A stretch of DNA of 64,000 bases, taken from assembly GCF_001029265.1 (NCBI RefSeq), contig NZ_CP011856.1, forward strand, positions 558,001 through 622,000. The letters run 5' to 3'. The position numbers and the translations under genes were made by a program. The notes under the pieces were generated by a model. That model was not told the DNA's origin. It worked only from the letters and a program-made list of their open reading frames with translations, and did no database searches. Position 1 is the first letter of the stretch. The number at the start of each line of letters is the position of its first letter. Source of the stretch: Spiroplasma eriocheiris. GTDB taxonomy: Bacteria > Bacillota_I > Bacilli_A > Mycoplasmatales > Mycoplasmataceae. Below, in pieces: positions 20,838-31,635 of this stretch.

Positions 20838-21437
20838 ATGAAACATCCACATGACGAAGATACACAAACATTAATTAGTAAATATTTTGACGAAGTAATT
20901 ACTTCTAGTGATATTGATCCTACAAAACGCCCCGGAGTTGCTTTAGAATGAGCAAAAGAAAAAGAATTATGAGCAAAGCAAATGGATGAACAAACCCAAC
21001 GGGAGTTATTACTGGCGTTAAAAAAATCAGAAGATAAAAAACTGCATTCTTCCAAATTATCTCAGCAAGCAAAATTACACCAAATTCAACAATTTCGCTT
21101 ACAAGAATTAGCTAAGCGTGCTGAATATTTAGAACAGTTAAAGAAAACAGCAGGGAAATTACCAAAAGTAAACAAAAAAATGTTAAATGCTGATGTAAAG
21201 ATTGATGATGAATTAAAAACCACACCACAAATTGATTTAGCAAAAATTGATGATGAACATGATAATGATGATAACTATGGAACAGTCTTAATGCGTGAAA
21301 TTGCGCGTTCCTTATATGACGAGCATCAAATGTATAATCGCCCACCAGTTCCACCAGTACCAGTAGTTGTTAATAAACCACCGAAAACAAAAAAAATTCG
21401 GGTTCGCAATCGCAAAGGTCCAAAATCAAAATGGTAA
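20838..21437 (+). CDS. Coiled-coil cytosolic protein with IDPTKRP motif
   Basis: 199 residues. The N-terminus has SSDIDPTKRPGVALEWAKEK, closely matching ISDIDPKKRPNL of the upstream gene. Residues about 45-115 are a Gln/Lys/Leu-rich coiled coil. The tail has a proline run (RPPVPPVPVVV) and a very basic end (KKIRVRNRKGPKSKW). AAAGGAG lies upstream. It is 48 nt after the repeat protein and probably in the same transcript. Function unknown; the shared motif suggests the same interaction partner as its neighbours. Confidence 0.7.
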
Positions 21438-21439
21438 TC

Positions 21440-21463
21440 AGGATAATTTATCATCCTTTTATT
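21440..21463 (+). terminator. Weak terminator
   Basis: AGGAT and ATCCT arms around an 8-nt loop, followed by TTTATTTT, directly after the stop. Confidence 0.5.
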
Positions 21464-21542
21464 TTCACAATTATGAATTAAAAATTTATAAAATAATATT
21501 ATAAATAAAATATCTTAAAAATCAAGTTTTTATTAAAAAGTA

Positions 21543-21613
21543 TTTAAAAAGTTTTGAAAATTTTATATAATTATATGGAGACATACAGAATAGGCAGATA
21601 TTCAAGATAGGGG
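21543..21613 (+). promoter_or_regulatory. Promoter and G4 ribosome-binding tract
   Basis: TTTAAA (21543-21548), 17-nt spacer, TATAAT (21566-21571); GGGG (21610-21613) lies 8 nt before ATG 21622. Confidence 0.5.
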
Positions 21614-21621
21614 TAAAACAA

Positions 21622-22854
21622 ATGGCAAAAGACAAGATGAATGAAGAATCAATTGTAACATCAAGAGTTAGTTATGGAAACATTATTAATCCAGATCGAA
21701 ACACTGATGAATTAGTAGAAAAGAAAATTACACCAGCAACAATTAAAGTTTTATTAGGACAGATGGACAAGGATAGTGAAGAGTATAAAGCATTATTAAA
21801 ACAATATCAACAAGAAGTGGGTAGTGTTAAAAAACCAGGGGTGATTCGCTTAAATGATAAAAGTCATTGGGAAAAGGCGCGTAATAAAAGTCAGTTCATT
21901 AACCGCGATTATCGGGAACTAACTGAAAAATCAGAACCACCTGCCGCAACGCCAGTTGTTGAACCAGTAGTTGCAAAGGCAGTTGTGCAAAAAGCTGCCA
22001 AACCAAAATCAGCACCAAAAACTAAATCACCTGTTTCTAAAGTTTCAACAGCAAAAACTGCCGCGCCCAAAAAAGCAACGGTAAAAAAAGCAAGTACACC
22101 ACAACCGAAACTTAAAACATCAAAAGCAGTTAAACCGACTGCCCTTGAAAAAACTACTGCCAAACCAATTGCAAATAAAAAACCAGTTAACCTAATTAAA
22201 CCACCGGTTGATGATAATGAAATTTTGAAACCAGGTGATGTATACTCATCATGAAGTAGTCTTGATACTAGCAGTGTTAAAAACAAGTTAAATTCTAATG
22301 TTATTTTATCAAATGATCCAGTTAAAAAACCAATTATTCGCCGCCATGAGTTAGAAGAAACAACGGAAATTAAAAGAGAATTACGACCAGTTTTTTCTGA
22401 ACAAATTACCCAAATTAAGCGAAACGGATTATCTGTGGTTGATTTTGTTATTAATCCAGAAGAAAAAATTGAAATTGAAAAAAATGATGAAGAAATTCTG
22501 GTTCGGTTAATTATGCAAAAGAAATCAGAGTTGACACCTGGGGAATTCTTGCCCAAAGCACCAGCTCCACCCAAACCAACGCCGGTTAAAATTATTCGTA
22601 GCGAAACCGATGATTTATCAATTGAAGAACGTGTTATTTTACGTTTAGAAACAAAAGGGAAATTCCAAAAACTTACTCCCGAGGAACAAGAGCAGTTAAA
22701 TTCTTTACGTCAACAATTGGCGGGTAAAAATAACCGTTCGAAAAAACAATTTGCAGAAATTACTAGTGATGATCAAATCTTGTCACCCTCAGTGGATGAA
22801 GAATGAGAACATGAACAAGCGCAAATTGCGAAAGACCGTTATAAAAAAAGCTAA
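21622..22854 (+). CDS. Low-complexity Lys/Pro/Ala-rich cytosolic protein
   Basis: 410 residues. Residues 1-95 are charged and contain SVKKPGVIRLNDKSHWEKA, reminiscent of TKRPGVALEWAKEK in the preceding gene. Residues about 95-200 are Lys/Ala/Pro/Thr low complexity like histone H1 tails. The C-terminal third has structured, acidic-basic helical segments (SIEERVILRLETKGKFQKLTPEEQEQL). No membrane helix. Its end overlaps the next gene by 44 nt. Not recognised. The Lys/Ala/Pro tail could bind nucleic acid or an acidic filament. Confidence 0.72.
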
Positions 22855-23332
22855 TTATAATCATCAGTTTGATGAAACTAAAAAACCAAATCTTGATCAA
22901 CGCTTAGCTTATGAACAACGGATGACACAGTATTTAATGAATGTTAAAATGCAATATGAACAAGGTTATAACCGCCAACTATCCCAAGAACTCGCGGATT
23001 TTAACCGGGCAATCAATTTATCAAAAGCAATTAAAACAACTGATGCGGAATTACAAGAACGAATTTTAGCAAACCGGGATGAATCAACAGCAATCTTACG
23101 GCGCCATGTAATGTTATTAAATCAGAAACAACACATTGAAATTCGTTTATTAAATAAGCAATTATTAAAAAATAAAACAACGAAAGCTAATATTGAAGAT
23201 TTTATTAAAAAACAAAAAGAATTTCAGGATTTATTACGAATCCGCGAAGAGATTAAGGAAAATCGTGATTTATTAATCGCATCCTTACGAACACAAGCAA
23301 AATTAACCCAAGAAGCACGTGCTAAAAAATAA
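22811..23332 (+). CDS. Coiled-coil protein with DETKKPNL motif
   Basis: 173 residues starting within the 3' end of the previous gene in another frame; an in-frame ATG at 22796 is an alternative. After a basic start (MNKRKLRKTVIKK) comes FDETKKPNLDQRLAYEQR, a variant of the KRP motif of the neighbours. The rest is Gln/Lys/Leu-rich predicted coiled coil (residues about 40-165). A weak hairpin follows (AAAAAG.. CTTTTTT at about 23333-23365). Function unknown. Confidence 0.7.
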   Translation: MNKRKLRKTVIKKANYNHQFDETKKPNLDQRLAYEQRMTQYLMNVKMQYEQGYNRQLSQELADFNRAINLSKAIKTTDAELQERILANRDESTAILRRHVMLLNQKQHIEIRLLNKQLLKNKTTKANIEDFIKKQKEFQDLLRIREEIKENRDLLIASLRTQAKLTQEARAKK

Positions 23333-23434
23333 CAAAAAGTTATTGCCAAGCAGTGCTTTTTTAATTTTAGTGCAAAATTTTAGTAGATTTAAGATAAATT
23401 TTCAGGAATTTTCAAGAAAAATTATGATATTTTT

Positions 23435-23481
23435 TTATACTTTTTTAAAAAATTAGGTATAATTAAAGTGAATTTGGGGGG
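23435..23481 (+). promoter_or_regulatory. Promoter and G6 ribosome-binding tract deciding a TTG start
   Basis: TTATAC (23435-23440), 17-nt spacer, TATAAT (23458-23463); GGGGGG (23476-23481) sits 6 nt before TTG 23488. Confidence 0.5.
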
Positions 23482-23487
23482 CTGACA

Positions 23488-23940
23488 TTGGAACAGAGTG
23501 AAATTAAAAATGGTTACTTATATGTTTTAAAAAATGGTCAAATTATTTCAATTCATCGGGGAAGTAAAAGCAAATTATTATTTAATAACCAAGAAGATAA
23601 TCATAATTATTTAGCATATCCAATTTATACAGAAGATCAACTAGGGGAATTTTTGGTCAAAAAAAATGAATGTTTGTTATTATCAAATGTTAAGTTAGAA
23701 GGTAAATTATTATACTTACATTCAACCGATGTTAATATTATTCCGGCCAGTGATATTGATCACCCTTTAATTGTTAATAATACCCATATTAGAGTAGTTG
23801 ATCAAAATTTTCCGGTCCAAGAAGAATTAACCCGTGAGTATAATGACGATTTACTTCAACGCTTATTAGATGAAGAGGAAGCTGAATTTTCTCAAAAGAA
23901 AAAACCACTTTTTAAAATTATTCGTAAAAATAATAAATAA
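23488..23940 (+). CDS. Cytosolic protein of unknown function with TTG start
   Basis: 150 residues, beta-rich N-terminal two thirds (NGYLYVLKNGQIISIHRG; VKLEGKLLYLHSTDVNIIPASDIDHPLIV), then an acidic helix and a basic tail (KKKPLFKIIRKNNK). There is no ATG near the 5' end; the G6 tract fixes the TTG as start. It has its own promoter and terminator. It lacks a clear KRP motif but shares the G-tract translation signal with the KRP genes upstream. Not recognised. Confidence 0.65.
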   Translation: MEQSEIKNGYLYVLKNGQIISIHRGSKSKLLFNNQEDNHNYLAYPIYTEDQLGEFLVKKNECLLLSNVKLEGKLLYLHSTDVNIIPASDIDHPLIVNNTHIRVVDQNFPVQEELTREYNDDLLQRLLDEEEAEFSQKKKPLFKIIRKNNK

Positions 23941-23941
23941 T

Positions 23942-23961
23942 AGGTTCACAGAACCTTTTTT
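23942..23961 (+). terminator. Rho-independent terminator
   Basis: AGGTTC, loop ACA, GAACCT, then six T. Confidence 0.8.
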
Positions 23962-24007
23962 CTTTGTTAATTCCTGCACTACGGTCATTTAAGTTAGGGG
24001 TCTTTTT

Positions 24008-24016
24008 TGATATAAT
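24008..24016 (+). promoter_or_regulatory. Extended -10 promoter
   Basis: TGATATAAT, an extended -10 box, 45 nt before the TTG start of the next gene. Confidence 0.5.
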
Positions 24017-24060
24017 TACCATAAGAAAATATTTTAAACGAACAGGAGCAATGATGGTCT

Positions 24061-24717
24061 TTGAAAACAACAAAAAAATTAACTAAGATTCGGGCAAAAT
24101 TATCATTACCTCCGCTCACATGAAAAGAAGAGTTTTGTAAGCAAAACTATTCACCACTAGATCGTGTTATGAAAAAATATTTACAACAAGTTAATTATTT
24201 ATGGTATTTTAAAAATGTGGCGTTTTATGATGAAAAATACCATTTAACTTATTTTTTTGACCGGATTGTTTTAACCCGCAAAAATTTATACTTTCTGAAG
24301 TATAAAAAGTTATCATCGCCGTTAACAGTTGATATTCACCAGCCATATTGAAATTTTAATAATAAAACAATCACCTCACCAATTGTTACCCAACAATTTA
24401 TGATTAACCGGGTTTTAAAATTATTAAACGCAAAACAATTTTTGGCTGTTTGCACCATTAACTTTTTAATTATTGATACTCGTTATGAATTAACTTTTAA
24501 TAATTGGGGAAATAATCATAACATTCGATATTTAAATTTAACTAACCATTCTTGATTTGATGTGATTCAGCAAATTGAACAAATCGATGAGCAAACTTAT
24601 GATAAAATATCAGATGAGAGTATCTTATATTTACATCACCAGTTGACCGCCCGTGCCAATGCTGTTAATAAAAAATATGATCGTCATTTTTGATATAGTT
24701 TGTATCATTTTATATAG
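24061..24717 (+). CDS. Unknown cytosolic protein upstream of nusB
   Basis: 218 residues, aromatic-rich and basic, no obvious membrane helix. The start is uncertain. AGGAG at 24044 lies 12 nt before TTG 24061, which opens this frame. The ATGs at 24051 and 24054 lead into another frame that stops after about a dozen codons. The N-terminus is basic (KTTKKLTKIRAKLSLPPL). The gene ends 12 nt before nusB and is probably co-transcribed with it. No family recognised. Confidence 0.6.
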
Positions 24718-24729
24718 AAGGAGCTAGTA

Positions 24730-25110
24730 ATGACTCAACGTGAAATTCGAATTGATATTATCAATTTATTATATCGACACTTTGTTTTAAATAATTCAAT
24801 TAGTCAAACAAAGCAGGAAGCATTTGATTTTTCCCAAAGTGTGCGCACCGAAGCGGAAATTAACAAAGTTATTGAAATTCTTGATCATTTAGAACAAATT
24901 ATCGCGAATATTAACCAAAACTTAAAACCAGGGTGGGTATTTGACCGGTTAAGTAATTATCATAAAGCCGTCTTAGTGTATAGCGTGTATGAAATTAAAA
25001 AATTACACACTTCCCGGGCAATTGTAATTAATGAAGCTCTGGAAATTGTTAAAAAATATGGTGAAGATGAAGATTATAGTTATCTTAATAAAGTTCTTGA
25101 TCAAGTATAA
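24730..25110 (+). CDS. nusB: Transcription antitermination factor NusB
   Basis: 126 residues, AGGAG before ATG. All-helical protein with the family landmarks REIRIDIINLLYRH at the N-terminus, FDRLSNYHKAVLVYSVYEI in the middle and AIVINEALEIVKKYGEDEDYSYLNKVLD at the end. It binds boxA RNA with NusE and promotes rRNA transcription. Full family length. A terminator follows, separating it from xseA. Confidence 0.92.
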   Translation: MTQREIRIDIINLLYRHFVLNNSISQTKQEAFDFSQSVRTEAEINKVIEILDHLEQIIANINQNLKPGWVFDRLSNYHKAVLVYSVYEIKKLHTSRAIVINEALEIVKKYGEDEDYSYLNKVLDQV

Positions 25111-25128
25111 AACCTCTGGCAGGTTTTT
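25111..25128 (+). terminator. Terminator after nusB
   Basis: AACCT, loop CTGGC, AGGTT, followed by a T-run. Confidence 0.7.
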
Positions 25129-25211
25129 TTATTATGTTAAAATCATAAAAATAGTAATAATTTAAAGAAAAAAACTATATAATGATTAAGAGAAAATGTA
25201 AGGTGAGAATC

Positions 25212-26492
25212 ATGGGAAGTAATATTTTTAAAGTTTCTGAAATTAATACTTATATCAAAAGTATTATTGAGCAAGATCATAATTTAGTTAATATTTCTGT
25301 GCAAGGCGAGATTTCCAACATTACTAATCATTCTTCGGGACATATTTATTTTACGATTAAGGATGAAAAGTCCCAACTGCGCGCAATTATGTTTTCTTTT
25401 AATGCAAAAAATTTAAAATTTAAGTTAAAAGAAGGGTTAAAAATCATTGCGGTAGGAACAGTCAAACTATACGAACCGCAAGGAACATATAGTTTGCAAG
25501 TTGTGAATATTAGTTTAGATGGCATTGGTGATTTATTTTTACAATATGAACAATTAAAACAAACCTTAGAACAAAAAGGATGGTTTGCTCAAGCAATTAA
25601 AAAACCAATCCCTAAATTTCCCCGTAATATTGGGGTTATTACCGCCCCAACTGGGGCCGCCATTCGCGATATTATTACTACTATTCATCGACGCTTTCCC
25701 CAAACTAATATTTATTTGTTTCCTTGTTTAGTACAAGGAAAAGAGGCTAAATATGATATTAAAGCAAAGATTATAGCGGCGCAAAACTTTACCGTGCCAT
25801 TAGATACTTTAATTGTTGGTCGTGGTGGGGGAAGTATCGAAGACTTGTGAGCTTTTAATGAATTCGAAGTGGCCCAGGCAATTTACCAATGTCCAATTCC
25901 GATAATTTCTTCTGTTGGCCATGAAATTGATTTTACGATTGCGGATTTTGTCGCAGATTTACGTGCACCAACCCCCACGGCCGCTGCTGAGTTAGCAACT
26001 CCTGATCAAAAGGAATTACTAACTTATCTTCACCAGCAATATAAAACTTTAATTACTTTAATTAAAAATAAAGTTGATAATTACCAAGTTACTTTAAATA
26101 ATTTAAAAAATAACTACTGGTTAACAACCCCCCAAGCTTTATACGAAAAACGATTTCATAACTACCAAGTTTTAAGGCATAAGTTTAACCAAATCACCGA
26201 TAATTTTATTAATTATAACCTTAACCAAGTTAGTTATTATCACCAGAAACTATTAACAATTATCCAAAATTATTTACTAACCTTAACTCACCATAAAAAT
26301 AATTTAATTGCTAAATTAGATTTATTAAGTCCTTTAAAAACTTTAACGCGGGGTTATAGTGTGACTTATGATAGCAAACAACAGATTTTATTATCAACAT
26401 CGCAAGTTAAGAATGGTGATAAAATAATAACAAGGTTAAGTGATGGGCTTGTTTATTCACAAGTTACTAATATTAAAGAGGAGGGGAAATAA
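25212..26492 (+). CDS. xseA: Exodeoxyribonuclease VII large subunit
   Basis: 426 residues. An N-terminal OB-fold ([25 protein letters not shown]) leads into the catalytic domain with [26 protein letters not shown] and [28 protein letters not shown], then a long C-terminal coiled coil ending in the conserved LTRGYSV element. An ATG 30 nt upstream overlaps a TATAAT box (25178-25183), so the start with AGGTGAG before it is chosen. It degrades single-stranded DNA with XseB. The stop overlaps xseB (TAATG). Confidence 0.95.
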
Positions 26493-26713
26493 TGGAACCT
26501 AAAAAATCATTTGAAGACATTCTAACTGAATTAAAAAATATTGTTAATGAATTAGAAAAAAATGAATTACCAATCGACCAGGCAATTAATGCCTTTGAAA
26601 CGGGAATTCAATTGACAAAACAAGCAGAAATTAAACTCCAAGATATCAAAGATAAGGTGACTAAAATTGTTAATGATAATAAAACGACAGATTTTAAAGT
26701 TGACGACGAATAA
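26492..26713 (+). CDS. xseB: Exodeoxyribonuclease VII small subunit
   Basis: 73 residues, GAGGGG upstream. SFEDILTELKNIVNELEKNELPIDQAINAFETGIQL is the classic XseB helical hairpin. The stop overlaps the next start (TAATG), giving three coupled genes. Confidence 0.93.
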   Translation: MEPKKSFEDILTELKNIVNELEKNELPIDQAINAFETGIQLTKQAEIKLQDIKDKVTKIVNDNKTTDFKVDDE

Positions 26714-27384
26714 TGGGGCAAATTTTTGAACACCAAGGGTGAGTTAAAAGAAACAATCGTAAAATTATTAAAAAACTATTAGAATTAAATTTAAATCGTG
26801 CAGTTTTTAAATATTTTACAACTTTTGATAGGAAAGATATTATCATTAAGAATTATGTTTATTTATTGCGGTTAAATAATCGAGTTGAGAAAGATTATTT
26901 TGATAGTATTATTCTGATTAAACTAATTTTAATCTACTATCATATGCATTATATTAAACGTCAGAAAGTTCAAAAACAGGGGAAAGAAATTTTACAAGCA
27001 ATTAATAAATTAGCAGAGCAGATTATTCTCCACCGCTTAAATATTAATTATGAAACAGAATTGTTTGGCACAATTGATCATCATCACCACCGGGTAAAAC
27101 CATATTATCCATATCATCTTTTATATGCTGAAATTGCGAATGTTTTTTACCAACCTTTTTTAGATCATCCCCAGGGGGAACTTTATTATGAATATGGGTA
27201 TTTATTAGTAATGCTAATTAATTTAAATGTTATTAAAAAAATGTTAAATGATACTAAAAATGTTGAAGTTTATAAGGTTAAATTATTAGTAACTTCCCAG
27301 TGTCATTATGCCATTGCTGATATTACCCCGGTTTATTTTAATTATTTTATTCAATATAATAACTATTTTTTACAAAAATACTAA
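26713..27384 (+). CDS. Unknown helical protein between xseB and dxs
   Basis: 223 residues, His- and Tyr-rich (DHHHHRVKPYYPYHLLYAEIANVFYQPF), mostly helical, no signal peptide. Its slot between xseB and dxs is occupied in many bacteria by the prenyltransferase ispA, but no DDxxD motif is visible, so it is not an IspA. Coupled to xseB by TAATG and followed 20 nt later by dxs with AGAAAGGATAAGAAGGA upstream. Not recognised. Confidence 0.65.
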
Positions 27385-27404
27385 TTAGAAAGGATAAGAA
27401 GGAA

Positions 27405-29192
27405 ATGAAATTAAAAGATTATCATAATCATTATGATTTGAAAACCTTGAGCGCCAAAGAACTATCCGAACTTGCTGAAGATTTACGAACCACCATTATT
27501 ACAACTGTCAAGAAAAATGGTGGCCACTTAGCAAGTAACTTAGGAACCGTTGAATTAACAATTAGTTTATTAAAATCTTTTGATATTGATAATAATGATT
27601 TAATTTTATTTGATACTGGTCACCAAACATATCCTTATAAAATTTTAACTGATCGAAAGGAACAGTTTAGTACAATTCGCTTACCGCATGGGCTAAGTGC
27701 TTTTCAATCGCCCCAGGAAAGTAAATATGATTATCTGGCCAATGGCCATGCGGGAACGGCACTTTCAACTGCAATTGCATATAGTTATAATCCTCAGTAT
27801 CAAAATATTGTTTGTATTATTGGGGATGCTGCATTTACCAATGGGTTAACTTTTGAAGCATTAAACCATTTAGGGACAATTGCTAACAAAGTTATTATCA
27901 TTTTAAATGATAACGAAATGAGTATTTCAAAAAACATTAGTATTTTACATACCACAATTAGTAAATTTCGCGCTAGTTGATTTTATAAAATGATGGCAAA
28001 AATTTCAAAAGTGACTCGTTATATTCCACCCTTTACCTTACTATATTTATGTCATTTATTAGTTGAAAAACTAATTCACCGGTTTGCGATTCCGGGGCTA
28101 TTTGCTGGTTTTAATTTAGACTATATTGGAAAAATTGATGGTCATAACTTTCGTAAATTAACCCGGGCTTTAAAAAATGCTAAAAAAGCAAAGGGCAGTG
28201 TCCTTGTTCATGTTAATACCAAAAAAGGAAAGGGCTATCAAGAAGAAAATCCGACTGGTTCAGAAAGTTGTCATTCTTATAGTTTAGCCACCAAACCAGA
28301 AAGCGAATGAAGCTATTATGTGGCGCAACATCTCCAAAAAGTTTTTCAAGATCAAAAATTTTATTTAATTTCCGCCGCAATGCAATCTTCTTTATATTTA
28401 GAAGAGTTTATGAATGAAAATAAAGATTATTTTATTGATGTGGGGATTGCTGAAGAACACGGGGTCACTTTAGCCAGTGGGTTTGCGCTTGACCATCACA
28501 AAGTTATTGTTAGTATGTATTCAACTTTTTTACAACGAGCTTATGATGAAATTTTACATGATGTTGTTCGCAATCACTTACCGGTAATCTTTTTAATTGA
28601 CCGGGCTAGTTTAAGTTTAGCGGATGGGGTGAGTCACCACGGGGTGTATGATATTAGTTTTTTAAATAGTATGGGGGGATTTGCCATTATTGCGCAACCG
28701 GCTAATGGGGCAGATTTTAACCAAATGTTGCAGCTAGCACTAGCTAATGACTATGATCCGTTTTTTATTCGTTATCCTAAAATGGGGATTACTTATAATA
28801 CTACCCCGACTTCGTTTAAGATTGGGGAATGAGAATATTACTTGTCTTCTCCAAATGCGCAATACATTATTATCACTTATGGGAATAATGTTGAGCATTT
28901 TAAAAAATTAATTATGAATAAACAATTAGCAGCAAAAGTTAATTTAGTTAATGCCCGTTTTATTAATCCAATTGATGAAAAGATGATGCAAGAAATTATT
29001 GCCCATCAATATCATCAAATTATTATTTATGAAGAGGTTGTTAAACAAGGAGGGCTATTTAGTAATATTATTAATACCTTTCCTAATCTTGACTTAAGAA
29101 ATATCAAACATTATGCTTATGAGCATGGTTTATTAACTAAAAATCCGCTCAATCCCGATGATGTTATCAAAGAAAATTTCGGAAATCTTTAA
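27405..29192 (+). CDS. dxs: 1-deoxy-D-xylulose-5-phosphate synthase (MEP pathway)
   Basis: 595 residues with TGA-Trp codons. GGHLASNLGTVELTISL and FDTGHQTYPYKILTDRK at the N-terminus, a ThDP site at GDAAFTNGLTFEALN followed by IILNDNEMS, LDYIGKIDGHN, then the pyrimidine domain with GIAEEHGVTLASGFAL (catalytic Glu), SMYSTFLQRAYDEILHDV and DRASLSLADGVSHHGVYDISFL. It condenses pyruvate and glyceraldehyde-3-phosphate to start isoprenoid synthesis. The ThDP motif reads GDA where most enzymes have GDG, a noteworthy variation. Last gene of the xseA-xseB-orf-dxs run. Confidence 0.93.
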
Positions 29193-29264
29193 TTATCTGG
29201 TTGCTTTATTTTATAATTAAGGTTTAATTAAGGTAATATAAATAAGAATAAAGGAGTAGGAACA

Positions 29265-30362
29265 ATGCAAAAATTTATCAATATTAAATTAGATTGCAAT
29301 GCAATTTTAAATAACTATTTAACGCAGCACAATGTTGAAGGAATTTTATTTCATTCTCCCGTTAACCGTCTGTGGTTTTCTAAATTTGCTTCATCGGAAG
29401 GGTACTTATTATATACTAAAGATGAGTCAATTTTATTTTTAGATGGTCGCTACATCACAGCGGGAAAAGAACACGCCAAAAATGTGACTCGAGTTGAACT
29501 AATGGCAACCAATAATGCCAATGGTTTTTTTGGAACCCTAAGTAAAGCCCTTACAAAACACCAGGTTAAAAGCCTTGCTTTTGAAAGTGATTTTTTAGTT
29601 TATAGTCACTACCAAATGATTGATAAAGCGTTAGGAGATGTTACTTTAAAACCAGTTGATTTTACCGAATTACGAGCAATTAAAGATAATGAGGAAGTTA
29701 ACTTAATCAAAAAAGCTTGTGCAATTGGTGATAGTGCCATTGCAAATGTTATTAAAAAAATTACGGTTGGGATGACTGAACGGGAAGTTGAACAAATTAT
29801 TTTAAACACCTTTATTGAAATGGGTGCTGAACAACCTAGTTTTGAAACAATTGTTGCTTCAGGAATTCGCGGGGCGCTCCCCCATGGGAAAGCTTCGGAC
29901 AAAGTTATTAATAATAATGAATTAGTAACGATTGATTTTGGTTGTATTTACCAAGGATATTGTTCAGATACCACTAGAACAATTGGCTTAGGACAACCTA
30001 GTGCAAAAATGTTAGAAATTTATGATGTTGTTTATCAAGTCCAAAAATTAGGAATTGCCGCTATTAAGCCGGGGGTAACTACCAAAGAAATTGATGATAT
30101 TTGTCGTAATTATATTATAGAAAAAGGTTATGGGGAATATTTTACCCATTCAACTGGTCATGGGTTAGGAATTGAAGTTCATGAGTTTCCACGGGTATCA
30201 CCATTTTGTAATGTTCCCTTAAAGCCAGGGATGGTAATTACCGTGGAACCAGGGATTTACATTCCTGACCTGGGTGGGGTGCGGATTGAAGATGATATTC
30301 TAGTTACCGAAGATGGTCATCAGCTTTTAACAGAAGCGCAGAGAGAATTAGTTTTAGTTTAA
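29265..30362 (+). CDS. Xaa-Pro peptidase, M24B family
   Basis: 365 residues. The N-terminal creatinase-like domain (GILFHSPVNRLWFSKFASSEGYLLYT) is followed by the pita-bread catalytic domain with all five metal ligands: Asp in VTIDFGCIYQGY and CSDTTRTIGLG, His in STGHGLGIEVHEFP, Glu in ITVEPGIYIP and Glu in GVRIEDDILVT. It removes N-terminal residues preceding proline or splits Xaa-Pro dipeptides from imported peptides. GGAGTAGG lies before ATG. PepQ and PepP cannot be told apart by eye. Confidence 0.9.
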   Translation: MQKFINIKLDCNAILNNYLTQHNVEGILFHSPVNRLWFSKFASSEGYLLYTKDESILFLDGRYITAGKEHAKNVTRVELMATNNANGFFGTLSKALTKHQVKSLAFESDFLVYSHYQMIDKALGDVTLKPVDFTELRAIKDNEEVNLIKKACAIGDSAIANVIKKITVGMTEREVEQIILNTFIEMGAEQPSFETIVASGIRGALPHGKASDKVINNNELVTIDFGCIYQGYCSDTTRTIGLGQPSAKMLEIYDVVYQVQKLGIAAIKPGVTTKEIDDICRNYIIEKGYGEYFTHSTGHGLGIEVHEFPRVSPFCNVPLKPGMVITVEPGIYIPDLGGVRIEDDILVTEDGHQLLTEAQRELVLV

Positions 30363-30364
30363 AA

Positions 30365-31561
30365 ATGAAAAAGTTCTTTCTTAGTAAAGCCTTTTTATTA
30401 ACAACTTTCTTTTTAACAATTGCTAGTTTTATTATTGCATTAATTTTACTAGGAATTGGGGGAAGTCAATTATTATCGTTAACCGCTGATCCCAATTATG
30501 TTTTACAACAATGACATCATAATATTATTTATGAAGTAAAGTTTTCGGACCCCTTTGCCTTATTAGCAACTGGTTTCCAGGCAATTTTTCATTTACAAAT
30601 CAGTGAAACTGTGAATGGCGGCATTGTTTTACCTCCTTATACCAATCAAGCAATTTTGGAATACCAAATTGGAACAATTTTTATGTTAATTATTGGGCCA
30701 TGTTGTGGGGGAATCTTTGCTATTCTATTATTAAGCAGAGTACTCGCTCAAAAACCATTGCCGCAAGGAACGCTGGTTGAAAAAATAACATCAGTGCCAA
30801 CTCCTGATAATAAACATGATGAACTTATCGCAGAACATGACCAGGTCCTAAGTGCTTTAAAAGATAATATGAACCAGATCCAAGATTATTTAATTAAATT
30901 ACATAGCGATATTAAAGCATTAAAAAAATATACTGGTTTAAAAACACCAAAACGGATCCCGACCACGCATAGTGAACCGGGAAATGATAAGTTGGAATTA
31001 GAAAATAATCTTCAACAATTAGATGAGCTAAAAACAAAATTACAGCACAAAGAAGTAAGTCCCGCAGTAAATCATCGTCCTGTTGAAAATGATCAGCCGC
31101 TCCAACGGCCAACTAGTTTGGTTCAACCGCAGGAATATATTATGCCAAAACGGGATGAAAAATATGTTGAATCATTTCCAACTAACCAATTTTTAGAACC
31201 AGAAAATACCTTATCATTATCTTCAATTTTTGATCGGAAAAAAATTAAAGCAGAGTTAGAAGAAAAACCATCAGTTGCCTTTGACAATAGTCCGACTGTC
31301 GAATTAACCTTTGATGACAATGACCGTGAAGAAACTAGTGTAGGGTTAAATGTTAATCGTTTTGATTTTAATAATGATGAGGATTCTAATGCTACTCAGA
31401 TGGTTACTCATTATGCAGTTGGTGATTTTATTTTTGACAATGGGATTGAACATAAAATTATTGATGTTAAGAAAACAACGCTTAATAATACCACAATGTA
31501 TGAGTTAACAATTAAAGACCGGATTAACGGAACAGTTAAAACAATCTTAAAAAAAGATTAG
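30365..31561 (+). CDS. Two-helix membrane protein with long cytosolic tail
   Basis: 398 residues. Helix 1 about residues 10-32 (LLTTFFLTIASFIIALILLGIGG), a short outside loop, helix 2 about residues 98-120 (YQIGTIFMLIIGPCCGGIFAILLL). The remainder is cytosolic: a coiled coil (DQVLSALKDNMNQIQDYLIKL), a charged linker, and a small C-terminal domain (YAVGDFIFDNGIEHKIIDVKKT). It starts 3 nt after the peptidase stop with a poor ribosome site, so it is probably read through from it. A terminator follows. Not recognised. Confidence 0.7.
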
Positions 31562-31572
31562 GCCTCTGCAAT

Positions 31573-31603
31573 AAAAAAATCTATCATTTTGATAGATTTT
31601 TTT
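31573..31603 (+). terminator. Strong terminator, usable from both strands
   Basis: AAAAAAATCTATCA (31573-31586) perfectly complements TGATAGATTTTTTT (31590-31603). It lies between convergent genes. Confidence 0.85.
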
Positions 31604-31635
31604 ATTTTCGCGTATTTAGGGATTTATTATTAAAA

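Noticed and set aside
21909-22574. 221-codon open frame on the minus strand
   Set aside because: Antisense of the low-complexity Lys/Pro/Ala gene; the opposite strand of such repeats stays open by composition.
24051-24090. ATG ATG just before the unknown gene upstream of nusB
   Set aside because: They open a different frame that stops after about a dozen codons; TTG 24061 opens the long frame.
26713-27384. ispA (farnesyl diphosphate synthase) by position between xseB and dxs
   Set aside because: No DDxxD motif or other prenyltransferase landmark is present.
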